64,000 bases of DNA from Streptomyces phyllanthi (lineage in GTDB: Bacteria > Actinomycetota > Actinomycetes > Streptomycetales > Streptomycetaceae): positions 19,403 through 83,402 of the forward strand of contig NZ_VJZE01000004.1 in the NCBI RefSeq assembly GCF_009377205.1, written 5' to 3'. A program made the translations under genes and the position numbers. The notes beneath the pieces were generated by a model that was not told the origin of the DNA, ran no database searches, and worked only from the letters and a program-made list of their open reading frames with translations. Below, one piece after another: positions 62,896 through 64,000 of this stretch (position 1 is its first letter; every line of letters starts with the position of its first letter).

Positions 62896-63180
62896 TTACG
62901 GCGCCTCAACACCGGAGACCCGGTACTTGCTCACCTCCGCGTCGCGGATCTGCGCCGCCTGCTCGGGTTCCAGACCCGCGCCACGGAAGCGTGCAAGATC
63001 CTCATCAGTCTCCCAGCGCTCGTACACGTTGATCCGGTCCGGCTCGATCAGGTCGGCCGACAGAGCGAAATCAAGGCAGCCGACGGCGGATCGGGCCTGC
63101 TCAACGGCCCTCGAGCATCCAGCCAGATATGCGTCGCGGTCAGCAGCGTCCACCCACAATTTCCCAGCAATAATGATCAC
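62896..63180 (-). CDS. antibiotic biosynthesis monooxygenase (ABM) domain protein
   Basis: 94 aa; GTG at 63180 with GAGGAG four bases upstream. It reads MIIIAGKLWVDAADRDAYLAG...VGCLDFALSADLIEPDRINVYERWETDEDLARF, the ferredoxin-like ABM fold. Members are cofactor-free monooxygenases acting on phenolic or polyketide quinols, or heme-degrading enzymes. The partner substrate is not evident here. Confidence 0.9.
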   Translation of the reverse strand: MIIIAGKLWVDAADRDAYLAGCSRAVEQARSAVGCLDFALSADLIEPDRINVYERWETDEDLARFRGAGLEPEQAAQIRDAEVSKYRVSGVEAP

Positions 63181-63639
63181 GGTACTCCTCGCGTTGCGGC
63201 TACTCGCCTGATGTTGGTGTGCAGCGTGACCGCCTATCGGCATGGCCACTGGGGAGACAGACCGCAGTGGACCACAGAAATCATCGGTGGCCCGAGCTGC
63301 CAGATCGAAGAGACAGGCCCTGGCTGTTGGTTCCGCACAGCACAGAACACCTACTCGGTGCTGCACGGCGCCATGTACGCCCCGCAGGCGGCCTTTCGAC
63401 CGTGACTCGGGCACCGGACGCCCGTACGGTCTGAACTGCATACGTACGGGAGACGGCGCTCAGCGCCGTGCGGGTGAGGCCAACTTTCCGATCTGAGGGC
63501 CAGTTGGACCTCCACAACACGGTGCTGCTGCCGCTCGACCAGGGCGACACCGCCACGGAGCTGGCCCGTCGACCTGCGGGCCAGCTGGCCTAGGGGACCT
63601 GGCGGCCCGCCCTGACACCGTGGCCGCGGCATACACCGA
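63181..63639. other. 459-bp stretch without a supported gene
   Basis: A forward frame from the ATG at 63211 to 63405 encodes 64 aa with Cys-containing segments, but has no family and weak start evidence. The rest shows nothing. Confidence 0.4.
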
Positions 63640-64000
63640 GGGGCAGCGCTGCTTGACGATGCGGCCCCATCCCTGCCCGTACATGTGGGGCAGTGCCCCG
63701 CGGATCAGCCGGAGTCCGGCGTTGTTGGCGAGGACGTCGGTGCCCGTGGCGGCGAGTTCGGCCGCGTCCAGGTCGGTGAGGTCGAGGACATGGGGCTCGA
63801 CGGTGCCCGCGAGGTCCCGGGCCGGCCGGGCCAGGCCGGCGAGTGGGTCGAGGCCTTCGGTGTCCCGGGTGACGGCCCTCACCTTGGCTCCGGCGGCGGC
63901 GAGCCGCAGCGCGCGGGCACGGCCGATACCTCCGGCGGCGCCGGTGACGAGGGCCGTACCGCCGTCTAGGTCGAGCGGGAGGGCGTGGGGACCCGGGAGG
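63640..64000 (-). pseudogene. short-chain dehydrogenase (3-hydroxybutyrate-dehydrogenase-like), internally deleted
   Basis: From the window end leftward the minus strand reads LVTGAAGGIGRARALRLAAA (NAD-binding Gly motif), VEPHVLDLTDLDAAELAATG, then LANNAGLRLI joined directly to RGALPHMYGQGWGRIV. In intact enzymes about 40 residues separate those two blocks, and after GRIV the active-site S-x-Y-x-K region should follow; instead the frame becomes unrelated. The gene has lost its core and continues beyond base 64000 at its 5' end. Confidence 0.7.

Noticed and set aside
63211..63405. 64-codon forward frame with several Cys and Trp
   Set aside because: No convincing ribosome binding site, no family and no partner genes; noted only in the gap description.

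Overview
The window is about 70% G+C. It has GGAGG-type ribosome binding sites, frequent GTG starts, ATGA/GTGA gene overlaps and a gene set (DUF5997, PaaX, many LuxR-type regulators, secreted GH43 enzymes, a cobalamin-riboswitch cobalt ECF transporter) that all point to a Streptomyces-type actinomycete chromosome, most likely an accessory or arm region. No rRNA, tRNA or CRISPR array was found. About fifty protein genes are supported, together with several decayed ones.

Layout. 0-9.8 kb holds a partial FAD-linked oxidase, a phosphatase-fold protein, a SRPBCC protein, a lipoprotein, a membrane protein, a large TPR-CHAT (caspase-like) protein facing a zinc-ribbon protein, a LysR ligand-binding protein without a DNA-binding domain facing DUF5997, and a secreted CAP protein. 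9.8-11.0 kb is non-coding and ends in a cobalamin riboswitch that leads into the cbiM-cbiN-cbiQ-cbiO cobalt uptake operon (11.1-13.8 kb). A saccharopine-dehydrogenase-like enzyme and a LacI regulator follow.

16.5-25.1 kb looks like a dormancy/redox-stress island: an orphan DevR/OsdR-like response regulator, a PNPOx-like protein, a cNMP-binding protein, a CBS-CBS-BON protein, a flavodoxin, a PPK2 kinase, a universal-stress-protein remnant, a VKOR membrane protein and a SLOG-fold protein. Several of these start downstream of a shared GGGCCG-NN-CGGCCC palindrome. Inside the island sits a Ser/Thr kinase whose outer half is a GH114-like glycosidase domain. 25-37 kb carries an alpha/beta hydrolase, a two-component system with an ABC exporter, an orphan sulfonate/nitrate-type binding protein beside a decayed permease, a secreted hydrolase, and a divergent PaaX / acyl-CoA dehydrogenase pair. 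37-40 kb holds two secreted GH43 enzymes with different carbohydrate-binding modules. 40-43.4 kb is a scar region: broken hupE, a broken histidine kinase and a GDSL-lipase tail. It flanks one intact secreted protein behind CsoR-like copper operators.

43.5-59.8 kb is an aromatic catabolism island: a GntR regulator; an extradiol (VOC) dioxygenase co-transcribed with a leaderless solute-binding-fold protein; an FAH-type hydrolase/hydratase with an MDR dehydrogenase; a LysR with a VanA/VanB-type Rieske oxygenase system; and a hydroxyquinol module (flavin monooxygenase, hydroxyquinol 1,2-dioxygenase, maleylacetate reductase) with an IclR regulator and an aromatic-acid MFS importer. Short GTGTATGCAC / GTGTGYACAC operators recur at the promoters of the GntR gene, both dioxygenase/hydrolase operons and the transporter, tying the pieces together. 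59.8-64 kb is decayed: a transposase remnant, an orphan Imm7 immunity gene, small hypotheticals, a winged-helix protein, an ABM-domain protein and a broken SDR gene running off the end.
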